DNA of 64,000 nucleotides from Thalassotalea_B piscium_A (GTDB taxonomy: Bacteria > Pseudomonadota > Gammaproteobacteria > Enterobacterales > Alteromonadaceae), in NCBI GenBank assembly GCA_049347715.1, contig CP186339.1, forward strand, positions 1,550,001 through 1,614,000, in the 5' to 3' direction. This document shows, in pieces, positions 26,227 to 36,174 of this stretch (the stretch's first letter is position 1; every line of letters starts with the position of its first letter). Made by a program: the position numbers and the translations under genes. Below the pieces are notes generated by a model, which worked only from the letters and a program-made list of their open reading frames with translations, had not been told where the DNA came from and did no database searches.

Positions 26227-27264
26227 GTGAAAGTATCTAAGCGAGCGCGCATTCAAGATGTAGCTAAAAAAGCTGGAGTGTCAAGTATGACAGTCTCCCG
26301 AGTTCTTAACCAAGATACTAAAGTAAGTGAAGCAAAAAGAGCTTTAGTGATGGAAGCAGTTAAAGAACTAAACTATCGTCCAAATGTATCTGCTCGTCGC
26401 TTAGCCAGTAAAAAGTCTTTTTTTATCGGTTTACTCTACTTTGATTTAGACACTTCTTATGTAAGTAAGTTTTTGTTACGTGGCTTAAAAGTGTGTAGAA
26501 CAACAGGGCATCATTTGGTTGTTGATGAAATTGATGATGATATTGAAAAGTCTTTAGCTTCTGTTCAAGAGCTAATAGAAGAAACGCGTGTCGATGGTTT
26601 AATTTTATTACCTCATGTGTGTGATGATGCTAAATTACTCGCCGCCTTACAAAAAACTAATATCACTTTTGTTCGTATTGCGCCTGATACCCAACTTAAT
26701 ATTTCCCCTTATATTTGTATGGATGATTACCAAGCCTGCTTTGAAGTGACTGAATTATTAATTAAAAAAGGTCATACTAAAATTGGGCACATTATTGGTA
26801 ACCCTAATCAAGGGGTGAGTCGATTACGTTATCAAGGCTATCTTGATGCACTTCGTTCCAATCAAATAAATGTGCCTCCTGAATATATTGAGCAAGGTTT
26901 ATTTACCTATGATTCAGGATTAGTTGCCGCGAAAAAAATGCTTTCTTTAGCGGATAGACCAACGGCAATAGTTGCTGCAAATGATGAAATGGCTGCGGCG
27001 GTCTTAGCTGTTGCTCATTTAAATCGAATTTTAGTGCCTGATGAATTATCTATTTCTGGATTCGATGACGGTAATGTAGCGGTAACAGTCTCACCTAACT
27101 TAACAACCGTAAGACAACCTATTCATCAAATGGCTGAGTTAGCTATAGACATTATAGCTTCTGGTAAGTTTACTGATTTGTCGACTGCAAACAGTCGTGA
27201 ATTTAGAAATGTGCTTGATTTTGAAATTGTAGAGCGTAATTCTACGGCAAATGCCCCGCAATAA
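26227..27264 (+). CDS. LacI-family regulator, probable xylose/xylan repressor
   Basis: A 345-residue LacI-type regulator: N-terminal helix-turn-helix (residues 8-55, RIQDVAKKAGVSSMTVSRVLNQ and the hinge YRPNVSARRLASKK) and a periplasmic-binding-protein-like sugar domain (LSISGFDDGNVAVTVSPNLTTVRQP). The start is GTG with AGGGA upstream. It lies between the SMP-30 gene and the convergent xylose operon. LacI-family XylR proteins control xylose genes in Alteromonadales; the perfect 14-bp palindrome ahead of xylB, with a central CG typical of LacI operators, is the likely target. The effector (xylose or an oligosaccharide) is inferred. Confidence 0.9.
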   Translation: MKVSKRARIQDVAKKAGVSSMTVSRVLNQDTKVSEAKRALVMEAVKELNYRPNVSARRLASKKSFFIGLLYFDLDTSYVSKFLLRGLKVCRTTGHHLVVDEIDDDIEKSLASVQELIEETRVDGLILLPHVCDDAKLLAALQKTNITFVRIAPDTQLNISPYICMDDYQACFEVTELLIKKGHTKIGHIIGNPNQGVSRLRYQGYLDALRSNQINVPPEYIEQGLFTYDSGLVAAKKMLSLADRPTAIVAANDEMAAAVLAVAHLNRILVPDELSISGFDDGNVAVTVSPNLTTVRQPIHQMAELAIDIIASGKFTDLSTANSREFRNVLDFEIVERNSTANAPQ

Positions 27265-27322
27265 GAGTCACTACCTAAACGAGTATTATCCTATGTTTGA
27301 TTAAGTATTTTATGACTTAATT

Positions 27323-27354
27323 GAAAAGGGCAATAGAAGACTATTACCCTTTTC
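27323..27354. terminator. Bidirectional terminator between LacI gene and pgi
   Basis: GAAAAGGG/CCCTTTTC outer stem and AATAG/CTATT inner stem with one mismatch and an AAGA loop, between convergent genes. Confidence 0.85.
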
Positions 27355-27380
27355 TATGTTATCTATTTACTCAACTCGTG

Positions 27381-29030
27381 TTATTTTACTGATTTACCTT
27401 CTTGATAAAAATGCATCAACCCTTGAGTAGAGCTGTCATGGCTTTCACTGATTTGGTTTTTAACTAGCTCAGCTTCAATATTATTGGCCAAGCCTTTACC
27501 TAATTCCACTCCCCATTGATCAAAAGAACATATTTGCAATAAGATGCCTTGAGTAAAGATCTTGTGCTCATATAAAGCAATTAAGCTACCGATTGAACGG
27601 GGTGAAATACGTTTCATTAAGATGGTATTAGTGGGACGATTACCTTTGTGAACTTTATGTGGCGCTACTTTATCTATGTATTGGGCTGTTCGACCTTTAG
27701 CTTTTAGATCGTCTCGCACTTGTGCTTCATTAACACCTTGCATTAAGGCTTGCGTTTGGGCGAAAAAATTTGCCATAAGAGTTTCATGGTGACCTTGAAC
27801 AGGGGTCACACTTTCTACAGAGCCAATAAAGTCCGCAGGAACAACATTATTACTTTGATGTAAATATTGGTAAAAAGCATGTTGACCATTGATACCTATT
27901 TCACCCCAAATAGAAGGTACGGTCGGATAGCTAATTGACTCGCCATGCCAATTAACCGATTTACCATTACTTTCCATTTCAGCTTGTTGTAAATAAGCTG
28001 ATAACATATGTAATGATTGATCATAAGGTAAAATGGCTTGTGATTGAGCACCTAAAAAAGTGCAATTCCATAAGCTTAATAACGCTAAAATAACAGGGGC
28101 ATTTTCTGCTAAAGGAGCTTCACAAAAATGATTGTCAATTTCATGTGCACCTTCAAGTAATTCAATGAACCGTTCAAATCCAAGGTCGATAGCAATAGGT
28201 AAACCAATTGCTGACCATAAAGAAAAGCGTCCGCCAACCCAATCCCACATATCAAAAATGTTTTCTTCGACAATACCAAATTCAGTGGCATTTTTTTTAT
28301 TAGAAGACACGGCAACAAAGTGTTTAGCAATGGCTGACTCATTAAAAGAGGAAGCAACTAACCAACGCATTGCTGTTTTTGCATTAGTCATGGTTTCGGT
28401 GGTGGTGAAGGTTTTACTTGAAACGATAAATAAGGTTTTTTCTGGGTTTAATGGCCTTAAAACATTCGCTATTTGTGTGCCATCGACATTTGATACGTAA
28501 TGCACGTTAACACTATGATCGCTGTATTGTTTTAGCGCCTCGGTTACCATTTGAGGGCCAAGGTTTGAACCTCCAACACCAATGTTAACAACATCAGTAA
28601 TGCGCTTGCCAGAATAACCTTTCCATTGACCTTGACGTATTTTTTCAGAAAATGATTTCATTTTGTTCAGGGCTTTTTGAACATCTTCGTTGATATTCTT
28701 ACCCTCAAGCATGATCGGTTTTTGTGAGCGATTTCGTAATGCCACATGTAATACCGATCTATCTTCAGTTGTATTAATACGCTCCCCTGAAAACATTTTT
28801 TCGCGCCAACCTTCGACATCACATTCTTTGGCTAAGGCAAAAAGTTTTTCCATAGTTTCGGCATTGATCAGATTTTTAGAGTAATCGAGTAAAAATGGCG
28901 GTAGCTTAATCGAAAACTGTTCAAACCGATTTGAATTGCTATTAAACAAGTCACTCATGTGTTGTTTTTTCATCTCTTGTGCATGAGCAACTAATGCTTG
29001 CCAACTGGCTAATGTAGTTCGTGATTGCAT
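27381..29030 (-). CDS. pgi: Glucose-6-phosphate isomerase
   Basis: A 549-residue cytoplasmic enzyme interconverting fructose 6-phosphate and glucose 6-phosphate. Phosphosugar isomerase motifs are visible (VNIGVGGSNLGPQM, FIVSSKTFTTTETMTNA, WDWVGGRFSLWSAIGL, GVELGK). The ATG at 29030 with GGAA upstream gives the same length as the Escherichia coli protein; a TTG 30 bases upstream is less likely. It is the last gene of the xylB-xylA-tal-tkt-pgi run, which is an unusual place for pgi and lets pentose-derived fructose 6-phosphate reach glucose 6-phosphate. Confidence 0.95.
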   Translation of the reverse strand: MQSRTTLASWQALVAHAQEMKKQHMSDLFNSNSNRFEQFSIKLPPFLLDYSKNLINAETMEKLFALAKECDVEGWREKMFSGERINTTEDRSVLHVALRNRSQKPIMLEGKNINEDVQKALNKMKSFSEKIRQGQWKGYSGKRITDVVNIGVGGSNLGPQMVTEALKQYSDHSVNVHYVSNVDGTQIANVLRPLNPEKTLFIVSSKTFTTTETMTNAKTAMRWLVASSFNESAIAKHFVAVSSNKKNATEFGIVEENIFDMWDWVGGRFSLWSAIGLPIAIDLGFERFIELLEGAHEIDNHFCEAPLAENAPVILALLSLWNCTFLGAQSQAILPYDQSLHMLSAYLQQAEMESNGKSVNWHGESISYPTVPSIWGEIGINGQHAFYQYLHQSNNVVPADFIGSVESVTPVQGHHETLMANFFAQTQALMQGVNEAQVRDDLKAKGRTAQYIDKVAPHKVHKGNRPTNTILMKRISPRSIGSLIALYEHKIFTQGILLQICSFDQWGVELGKGLANNIEAELVKNQISESHDSSTQGLMHFYQEGKSVK

Positions 29031-29080
29031 GTTATTTTTCCAATTCCAATGTGTACTCAAGTTGTTGTTCGTATGATGAC

Positions 29081-31099
29081 TTAAACTGTTTTGTTTTGAT
29101 TAATAACCGCTAATGTTGTGGTTACAATATTTTCAGGAGTAAAACCAAAATAATTTAATAGATCATTGCCAGGAGCAGATTCACCAAAGGTTTTCATTCC
29201 AATAACGGCTCCTGTTTTACCTACATATTTATACCAAAAATCAACATGAGCTGTTTCAATGGCAATAATAGAGTTAACTTCCGCTGGTAAAACGCTTTTT
29301 TGGTACTGATTTGATTGTTGATCAAAAAGCGTTGTACATGGCATTGAAACTACGCGAATTTTTTGGCCTTGAGTCGTTAATACTTCTGCTGCTTCAACTG
29401 CGATCCCCACTTCTGAACCTGTTGCGATTAAAATGGCATCTGGTGTTCCTTCACAGTCCACTAAAGTGTATCCACCTCGTTGAATGTGATTAACTTGCTC
29501 GTCATTACGCGCTTGATGGGGAAGATTTTGACGGCTAAAAATTAATGCACTTGGTCCTTCTTGTTTTTGTATTGCTAACTTCCACGCAACCGCTGATTCA
29601 ACTGCATCACATGGGCGCCAAGTTGTTAAGTTAGGAGTCATCCGCAAATTGGCAATTTGCTCTATAGGTTGATGGGTAGGGCCATCTTCACCCTGACCAA
29701 TAGAATCATGAGTGTAAACGAAAATATTTTGAATACCCATTAATGCCGACATACGTACTGCATTACGGGCATATTCCATAAACATTAAAAAGGTGGCGCC
29801 ATAATTAACAAAACCACCATGCAATGACAGTCCATTCATAATGCCACTCATACCAAATTCACGAACACCATAAAAAAGGTAGTTACCATCAGCATCATCT
29901 GCTGAAATACCTTTTGAACCTGACCATAAAGTTAAGTTTGAACCGGCTAAGTCTGCAGAGCCACCAAGTAGTTCAGGTAACATTGAACCGTATACCTCAA
30001 TTGCATTTTGAGAGGCTTTTCTGCTCGCGATGTTTTGACCTTGTTTTTGACAGAGTCTAATGTATTGATTTGCTTTTTGTTCAAATTGTATGGGTAATTC
30101 TTTGGCTAAAACCCGACGTTCAAATTCACTGGCTAATTCAGGGAATGTCATTTTATAAGACTCAAAGGTTTTATTCCAATGTAGCTCAGCAACATTTCCT
30201 TTATCTTTTGCATCCCATGCTGAATACACCTCTTTAGGGATTTCAAATGGAGCATGTGACCAGTTTAAAAACTGACGTGCAGCGGCAATTTCTTCATCAC
30301 CTAATGGAGCACCATGACAGTCGTGCGAGCCTGACTTGTTCGGAGAACCAAAACCTATGGTTGTTTTACAACAGATCATAGTGGGTTTATCGGTAACGCT
30401 TTTTGCTTCTTCAATTGCTTTGTTGATGGCTACAGCGTCATGACCGTCGACATCACTTATCACATGCCAGTTGTATGCTTTAAAACGGGCAGGGGTGTTG
30501 TCGGTAAACCAGCCTTCAACATGGCCATCAATTGAAATACCATTGTCATCCCAAAAGGCAATTAATTTACCTAAACCCAGTGTGCCAGCTAAAGAACATA
30601 CTTCATGAGAAATACCTTCCATTAAACAACCATCACCTAAAAAGCAGTAGGTATAATGGTCAACAATATCAAAGTCAGGGCGGTTAAAATGCGCGGCGAG
30701 GGTTTTTTCAGCAATAGCCATACCTACAGCATTGGAAATTCCTGCACCTAATGGTCCTGTGGTGGTTTCTACACCGACAGTATATCCGTACTCAGGGTGT
30801 CCAGGGGTTTTTGAATGTAGTTGTCTAAACCGTTTTAATTCATCGATTGGTAAGTCATAACCACTTAAATGTAAAAGTGAATAAATTAACATTGAACCAT
30901 GACCGTTACTTAAGATAAAACGATCGCGATCTGCCCAGCTAGGATTGGTAGGGTTGTGTTTTAAATGATCATTCCATAATACTTCAGCAATATCTGCCAT
31001 ACCCATTGGGGCTCCTGGATGACCTGATTTAGCTTGTTGTACTGCATCCATTGTTAAAGCACGGATGGCATTAGCGAGATGCTGCCTTGAAGACGTCAT
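29081..31099 (-). CDS. tkt: Transketolase
   Basis: A 672-residue thiamine diphosphate enzyme of the non-oxidative pentose phosphate pathway. The N-terminal AIRALTMDAVQQAKSGHPGAP, the cofactor motif GDGCLMEGISHEV...DDN and the C-terminal transketolase motif GEDGPTHQPIEQ are seen. The ATG at 31099 sits behind AAAGGA; an upstream ATG at 31132 adds a poor leader. It lies 50 bases upstream of the pgi start within the xylose operon, where it takes xylulose 5-phosphate onward. Confidence 0.96.
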   Translation of the reverse strand: MTSSRQHLANAIRALTMDAVQQAKSGHPGAPMGMADIAEVLWNDHLKHNPTNPSWADRDRFILSNGHGSMLIYSLLHLSGYDLPIDELKRFRQLHSKTPGHPEYGYTVGVETTTGPLGAGISNAVGMAIAEKTLAAHFNRPDFDIVDHYTYCFLGDGCLMEGISHEVCSLAGTLGLGKLIAFWDDNGISIDGHVEGWFTDNTPARFKAYNWHVISDVDGHDAVAINKAIEEAKSVTDKPTMICCKTTIGFGSPNKSGSHDCHGAPLGDEEIAAARQFLNWSHAPFEIPKEVYSAWDAKDKGNVAELHWNKTFESYKMTFPELASEFERRVLAKELPIQFEQKANQYIRLCQKQGQNIASRKASQNAIEVYGSMLPELLGGSADLAGSNLTLWSGSKGISADDADGNYLFYGVREFGMSGIMNGLSLHGGFVNYGATFLMFMEYARNAVRMSALMGIQNIFVYTHDSIGQGEDGPTHQPIEQIANLRMTPNLTTWRPCDAVESAVAWKLAIQKQEGPSALIFSRQNLPHQARNDEQVNHIQRGGYTLVDCEGTPDAILIATGSEVGIAVEAAEVLTTQGQKIRVVSMPCTTLFDQQSNQYQKSVLPAEVNSIIAIETAHVDFWYKYVGKTGAVIGMKTFGESAPGNDLLNYFGFTPENIVTTTLAVINQNKTV

Positions 31100-31252
31100 G
31101 ATGATTCCTTTAATGTATTTAATAATACCCATTTCACTAATTAACGATTATTTTAACGAGGTAAATTAATCAGGTAATTAATGAAATTTGTATGTTTTTA
31201 ACCTTTATCAATAACAAGGTTTGCGTATTTAGGTTAGGTTATTATTTGTTTG

Positions 31253-32215
31253 TTATATGAGTTCTGTAACCATTTTTTCCAAAATAGCTTGGTCTTTAGC
31301 GAAGTTACGAATACCTTCACACAGTTTTTCTACCGCCATAGCATCTTGATTATGTTGCCATGCAAAACTAGATTCAGTCAGTGGCGTCAATTCATCACGA
31401 GAGGCTTTTTTCACTGCTTTAGCCGCTAGTTTTGTTTCAAGAGTACCTTCAGTATTTTGTAATTCTGTGAGTAATGCTGGTGAGATGGTTAATAAATCAC
31501 ATCCGGCTAACTCAATAATTTCAGAGGTATTTCTAAAACTTGCCCCCATGACTACTGTGTTGTAATCATAAGTTTTGTAGTATTGATAAATTTTAGTAAC
31601 TGATTGAACACCAGGATCGTTCGCACCAGTAAAATCTTTCCCTTCTTGAGTGATTGCATCTTTAGCTTTATACCAATCTAAAATACGACCAACGAATGGT
31701 GAAATTAGTGTGACATTAGCTTCTGCACAAGCTACAGCTTGAGCCATACTAAATAATAATGTTAGGTTACAAGCGATCCCTTCTTTTTCTAACTGTTCGG
31801 CCGCTTTAATGCCTTGCCAAGTTGAAGCTAGTTTAATTAAAACACGGTCTTTGCTAATGCCTGCTTTTTCGTAAAGGGCGATTAATTTACGACCTTTTTC
31901 AATACTCGCTTGAGTATCAAATGATAATTTAGCGTCTACTTCAGATGAAATTCGACCAGGTACGTGTTTTAAAATTTCACAACCAAAATTTACAATTAAT
32001 TGATCACAAACATTGTCAATATCGGTTTGGTTATTAACGGTTGATTGGCTAATTGCGTCATCAATTAAATGTTTGTATTGTGGCAATTTTGCCGCTTGTA
32101 AAATAAGTGATGGATTAGTGGTAGCATCAACAGGGTTTAATGCTTTGATGGAGTCAACATCACCACTGTCAGCTACAACAGTAGTTACTTGTTTGAGTTG
32201 TTCTAATAAATTCAT
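31253..32215 (-). CDS. tal: Transaldolase
   Basis: A 320-residue class I transaldolase (TalB type) transferring dihydroxyacetone units in the non-oxidative pentose phosphate pathway. The N-terminal DATTNPSLILQA motif and the Schiff-base lysine in RVLIKLASTWQG are present, as is MGASFRNTSEI. It lies between xylA and tkt in the xylose operon, with gaps of about 100 and 150 bases. Confidence 0.96.
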   Translation of the reverse strand: MNLLEQLKQVTTVVADSGDVDSIKALNPVDATTNPSLILQAAKLPQYKHLIDDAISQSTVNNQTDIDNVCDQLIVNFGCEILKHVPGRISSEVDAKLSFDTQASIEKGRKLIALYEKAGISKDRVLIKLASTWQGIKAAEQLEKEGIACNLTLLFSMAQAVACAEANVTLISPFVGRILDWYKAKDAITQEGKDFTGANDPGVQSVTKIYQYYKTYDYNTVVMGASFRNTSEIIELAGCDLLTISPALLTELQNTEGTLETKLAAKAVKKASRDELTPLTESSFAWQHNQDAMAVEKLCEGIRNFAKDQAILEKMVTELI

Positions 32216-32314
32216 TTTAAATTTTGTCTATGAGTATTACGCTGTTTTAGCAATAATACTCATAGGCATACCTTTTAGTTTTTACTTAATTGATGATAAA
32301 TAAGTAATAGTTAA

Positions 32315-33634
32315 TTAAACGTAACGGTTAACAATGTTTTCAAGCAATTCTTGACGTCCAGAAACCTGTTTAGGGTTAATGTTTTCTTCAAGAACTAACT
32401 TAGATAAACTTTCAAGGCTTTGCTCACCAGACATGATGCTTTGACCTAATTTACCTTTCCAACCAGCGTAACGTTCGTCTACAAATTGAGTTAATGGCGC
32501 ATCTTCAATTAATTTAGCTGCGTTAACTAAAGCTTGAGCCATAGTATCCATACCACCAATGTGACCAATGAATAAATCATCACGTTCACATGATTGACGA
32601 CGAAGTTTTGTATCAAAGTTAAATCCACCTGTGTCTAAACCACCGGCTTTAAGAATTTCGTACATAACTAAGGTACACTCGGCGACATCGTTAGGGAATT
32701 GGTCTGTATCCCAACCGTTTTGCATGTCGCCACGGTTAGCATCAACACTACCCATAATACCTTCAGCACAAGCAACAGCAATTTCATGATGGAAACTATG
32801 ACCAGCAAGTGTTGCATGGTTAGCTTCAATGTTTACGTGTACTTCGCCCGCAATACCGTGCTTGTGTAAGAAACCAGCAACAGTGGCAGTATCGTAATCA
32901 TATTGATGTTTAGTAGGTTCTTGAGGCTTAGGCTCAATTAATAACTTACCTTTAAAGCCAATTTTGTTTTTATGCTCAATAACCATTTTAAGGAAACGTG
33001 CGTATTGCTCACCTTCTTGCTTAAGGTTAGTGTTTAATAAAGTATCGTAACCTTCACGACCACCCCAAAGTACGTAGTTTTCGCCACCTAAACGATGAGT
33101 AACATCCATAGCATGCTTAACTTGAGCCGCTGCATATGCATAAAGTTCTGGGTTAGGGTTAGTTGAACCACCAGCACAAAAACGTGCATTTGAAAATAAG
33201 TTAGCTGTTCCCCAAAGTAATTTAACGCCAGTACGCTCCATTTCTTTTTCAAAAATATCAGCCATATGATTAACGTTTGAGTGGAATTCTTTTAACGAAT
33301 TTCCTTCAGGTGCTATATCTGCATCATGGAAACAAAAGTAAGGAGTACCCAGTTTTTCATAAAATTCAAAAGCTACTTTTGCTTTTTGTTCAGCAAGTTG
33401 TAATTGGTTGCCCGTAGCTTGGATCCAAGGGCGATCAAACGTACCCTCACCAAAAATATCAAAACCTGTTGAACAAAAGTTATGCCAGTAACAAGCAGCA
33501 AAACGTAAGTGTTCTTTCATTGTTTTGCCAAGTACGATTTTGTTTTCATCGTAGTGACGGAAAGCGAATGGGTTCGTGCTATTAGCACCTTCAAATTGGA
33601 TTTTGTTTACGTTTTTGAAAAATTGTTCAGTCAT
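32315..33634 (-). CDS. xylA: Xylose isomerase
   Basis: A 439-residue enzyme converting D-xylose to D-xylulose in the cytoplasm. Visible motifs are YFCFHDADIAPEG with the catalytic histidine, WGGREGYDTLLNT, the metal ligands in LLIEPKPQEPTKHQYDYD and NIEANHATLAGH, and GSVDANRGD. The length fits the class II isomerases of Proteobacteria. An AGGAG ribosome site lies ahead of the ATG. It follows xylB by 54 bases, both controlled presumably from the promoter ahead of xylB. Confidence 0.97.
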   Translation of the reverse strand: MTEQFFKNVNKIQFEGANSTNPFAFRHYDENKIVLGKTMKEHLRFAACYWHNFCSTGFDIFGEGTFDRPWIQATGNQLQLAEQKAKVAFEFYEKLGTPYFCFHDADIAPEGNSLKEFHSNVNHMADIFEKEMERTGVKLLWGTANLFSNARFCAGGSTNPNPELYAYAAAQVKHAMDVTHRLGGENYVLWGGREGYDTLLNTNLKQEGEQYARFLKMVIEHKNKIGFKGKLLIEPKPQEPTKHQYDYDTATVAGFLHKHGIAGEVHVNIEANHATLAGHSFHHEIAVACAEGIMGSVDANRGDMQNGWDTDQFPNDVAECTLVMYEILKAGGLDTGGFNFDTKLRRQSCERDDLFIGHIGGMDTMAQALVNAAKLIEDAPLTQFVDERYAGWKGKLGQSIMSGEQSLESLSKLVLEENINPKQVSGRQELLENIVNRYV

Positions 33635-33688
33635 GGTCTACTCCTAATTAATTCTGTTTAAATAATTTTTTGTATAAAGGCTATTCAG

Positions 33689-35146
33689 TTAAAAATGTGC
33701 TTTTAAACTTTGATAAAGTTGTTGGTATTTACGGTGTTGGCTGGCGTAATACCCTTGCATGTTACTGTCAGGTTCAACGATAAAGTCTACTTCACTGGCA
33801 GAACAAACTTGATTGGCGGCTAACTTAGTGACACCAATTCGAGCAAGGCGAGCTGCGCCAAATGCTGGGCCTACTTCCGCACCTTTACGGTAGGTAAGTG
33901 GTTTATTTAAAACACTGGCTAAAATTTTTCCCCATAAGGCACTACGTGCACCGCCACCAATCACTGATACTTGATCAATTTGCGTACCGGCTGCTAGCAA
34001 TGCTTCTTGTCCATCAGCAAACGCAAAAGCTACACCTTCCAGAACGGCACGGCCTAACTCAGCTGCTGTTGTATTAAGGTCTAAGCCAAAGAAAACGCCT
34101 TGTGCATTAGGGTTGTTATGCGGTGTACGCTCGCCAGATAAGTAAGGTAAAAAAATCACAGAAGAGGGACTTGAAAAATCAAGTGTGGCTATTTGGTCTA
34201 ATAAGCTTTTTTCGTCTTTATAACCGGTTAATTGTGTTACCCAAGTTAAACAACTTGCTGCACTTAAAATCACTGACATTTGATGCCAAGTGTTTGGAAT
34301 ACAATGACAAAAGGTATGAACTGCGCTGTCAGGATTTGGGTTGTAAGTGTCGTTTGCTACAAAATAAACCCCTGATGTACCTAAGGATAAAAAGGCTTCA
34401 TTTGGATTAATAACACCAATACCAGCAGCTCCTGCGGCATTGTCACCACCACCAGCAATTACAGGAACTTCATTCATTCCCCATTGTTGGGCAATGTCTG
34501 AACTGAGGTGGCCGGTAATTTCAGTACCTTCAAACAAGGTTGGCATTTGCTCAATCGTTAAGTCTGTTGCTGCTAACATTTTCTCAGACCATTGTCTTTT
34601 TTCGACATCAAGCCACAAAGTTCCAGCACTGTCAGACATATCTGACGCGAAATCGCCCGTCATTAAAAAGCGTAAGTAATCCTTAGGTAGTAACACTTTT
34701 GCTACACGGCTAAAGTTTTCTGGTTCGTTTTCTTTTAACCAAACAAGTTTAGGTGCAGTAAAACCGGGCATTGCAATGTTGCCGGTTATCGAACGAGTAT
34801 TCGATTCGCGTGCTTCAATGATTTTACATTGTTGCTCGCTACGCCCGTCATTCCATAAAATAGCGGGACGGATAACAGCGTTCTTATCATCGAGTAAAGT
34901 CGCACCGTGCATTTGACCTGATAAACCAATAGCCACAACTGAAGATAGCGCTGTGTTGTTTTTAGCTTTTAACGTTGCCATAGCATCGTTAGTTGCTTGC
35001 CACCAATCACTGGGATCTTGTTCAGACCATAATGGTGCAGGGCGGCTAACTTCTAATGAAGCTGATGCTTGATCAACAAGATTATCCTTGTCATCAAGTA
35101 AGATAACTTTTACACCCGAAGTACCTAAATCAATTCCCAAGTACAT
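33689..35146 (-). CDS. xylB: Xylulokinase
   Basis: A 485-residue FGGY-family kinase phosphorylating D-xylulose. The N-terminal phosphate motif YLGIDLGTSGVKVILLDD, the substrate-site segment GLSGQMHGATLLD and the FGGY signatures near GERTPHNNPNAQG and GGGARSALWGKILA are visible. It is the first gene of the xylB-xylA-tal-tkt-pgi run. A perfect palindromic LacI-type operator lies 33 bases upstream of its start. Confidence 0.97.
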   Translation of the reverse strand: MYLGIDLGTSGVKVILLDDKDNLVDQASASLEVSRPAPLWSEQDPSDWWQATNDAMATLKAKNNTALSSVVAIGLSGQMHGATLLDDKNAVIRPAILWNDGRSEQQCKIIEARESNTRSITGNIAMPGFTAPKLVWLKENEPENFSRVAKVLLPKDYLRFLMTGDFASDMSDSAGTLWLDVEKRQWSEKMLAATDLTIEQMPTLFEGTEITGHLSSDIAQQWGMNEVPVIAGGGDNAAGAAGIGVINPNEAFLSLGTSGVYFVANDTYNPNPDSAVHTFCHCIPNTWHQMSVILSAASCLTWVTQLTGYKDEKSLLDQIATLDFSSPSSVIFLPYLSGERTPHNNPNAQGVFFGLDLNTTAAELGRAVLEGVAFAFADGQEALLAAGTQIDQVSVIGGGARSALWGKILASVLNKPLTYRKGAEVGPAFGAARLARIGVTKLAANQVCSASEVDFIVEPDSNMQGYYASQHRKYQQLYQSLKAHF

Positions 35147-35178
35147 AAAAACTCTCTAATGTATGATGTTTGTTTATT

Positions 35179-35192
35179 TGTTAGCGCTAACA
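35179..35192. promoter_or_regulatory. LacI-type operator ahead of xylB
   Basis: The perfect 14-base palindrome TGTTAGCGCTAACA has the central CG step and half-site layout typical of LacI-family operators and lies 33 bases upstream of the xylB start, a position suited to repression. The likely binder is the LacI-family protein at 26227-27264. Confidence 0.75.
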
Positions 35193-35424
35193 TTATCATT
35201 GTGAAAAATATTTGGCAATGCTTTGTGATGTAATTAATCGAGGCTTTTACAGGCTATAAAAGTGTTTTGAATTGCTAGTTTTAAGTGATCAGTGTGTAAC
35301 TTATTGTTTATTTGACTATTTCTTTGTTTTCTGTTGTTTTAGCTGCTTTAAGGTTTTTGATTGTTTTTTATTTTAGACTAAAACGTTATTGTTGGATACC
35401 TGAGGGTTTTTATTTTTACATTTA

Positions 35425-35438
35425 AGATATCGCTAACA
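35425..35438. promoter_or_regulatory. Imperfect second operator copy
   Basis: AGATATCGCTAACA matches the xylB palindrome at 11 of 14 positions, with an intact right half (CGCTAACA), about 245 bases further upstream. Paired operators at this spacing would permit looping. Confidence 0.35.
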
Positions 35439-35716
35439 TTTTTGTGTTTTTATTATTGTTAGTGGTCGATGGTTACTCGGATGTATTTATGAATTACTGA
35501 AACGTAGCAGGGTATACGACAAAGAGGTATAGGATATAATTATTTAAATATAAGGTGCTATTACCGCTTAATAAATTAGTCGTTCACTTATACCAGTGAT
35601 TCACATTTTCAATAATTAGTTAATTAATTTTTTTATCAGCTCTGGACCGAAAACTAGACTATTAATAAAGCTATGCCTGCTGAATTACAAAGAGAAGGTA
35701 ATAGGGATGAGTTGAA

Positions 35717-35740
35717 GACCGCTGTTTTACAAAAGCGGTC
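35717..35740 (-). terminator. Hairpin after the small secreted protein gene
   Basis: GACCGCT (35717-35723) pairs with AGCGGTC (35734-35740), with extra T-A pairs inside the loop, 36 bases after the stop codon of the minus-strand gene at 35776. Confidence 0.55.
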
Positions 35741-35775
35741 ATTCATTTTACCGTTTAGATGCTATTGCACAGTAG

Positions 35776-36174
35776 TTATTTATATGACACTTTAGCTTTA
35801 TTTTTTAATCTATCCTTATAAATAGGGTATAAATTATAGGTGGGATAAAACTCTGTTGAAAATGCTTTCCAAGCTGTTTTTTCTATAGCCAGGTTAACTT
35901 CATTTAGTTTGTATGCAGGAACTTCTAAAGTAACAACTTGGCCAATACCCATCATTACATACCAGCTGACAACAGCAACACCTTTAGGGGGAAATGCTTC
36001 AAAGAACCCTTGTTCGGTTAACACTTCTTGGATCTCGCCTAAGCTCTTATTTTGGTCGTGTTTTAAGAAAACTGTCAAAAGAATTGAATCTTTAGGTGGC
36101 TTATCTACTTCAGGCTCAGCCAAAGTGGTAAAACTTGTTAAAACAAGTACAAAAATCATAAATAGTCTAGTCAT
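35776..36174 (-). CDS. Small secreted protein of unknown function
   Basis: A 132-residue protein with a signal peptide (residues 1-19, ending TTLAEP). The mature part is about 110 residues with a DSILLTVFLKHDQNKSL start, a hydrophobic GVAVVSWYVMMGIGQVV segment and a basic tail. I do not recognise a named family. It is encoded between the xylose operon control region and the large xylanase gene on the same strand; a role in the locus is possible only by position. Confidence 0.65.
   Translation of the reverse strand: MTRLFMIFVLVLTSFTTLAEPEVDKPPKDSILLTVFLKHDQNKSLGEIQEVLTEQGFFEAFPPKGVAVVSWYVMMGIGQVVTLEVPAYKLNEVNLAIEKTAWKAFSTEFYPTYNLYPIYKDRLKNKAKVSYK

Larger units (their letters stand above)
35147..35775. 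other. Long intergenic control region ahead of xylB
   Basis: About 630 bases without a credible gene. It holds a perfect palindrome at 35179-35192, a second imperfect copy at 35425-35438 and, at its far end, a hairpin belonging to the next minus-strand gene. The rest is AT-rich with nothing else I can support. Confidence 0.6.

Noticed and set aside
28132..28500. 122-codon plus-strand frame in pgi
   Set aside because: Antisense shadow; pgi motifs are intact on the other strand.
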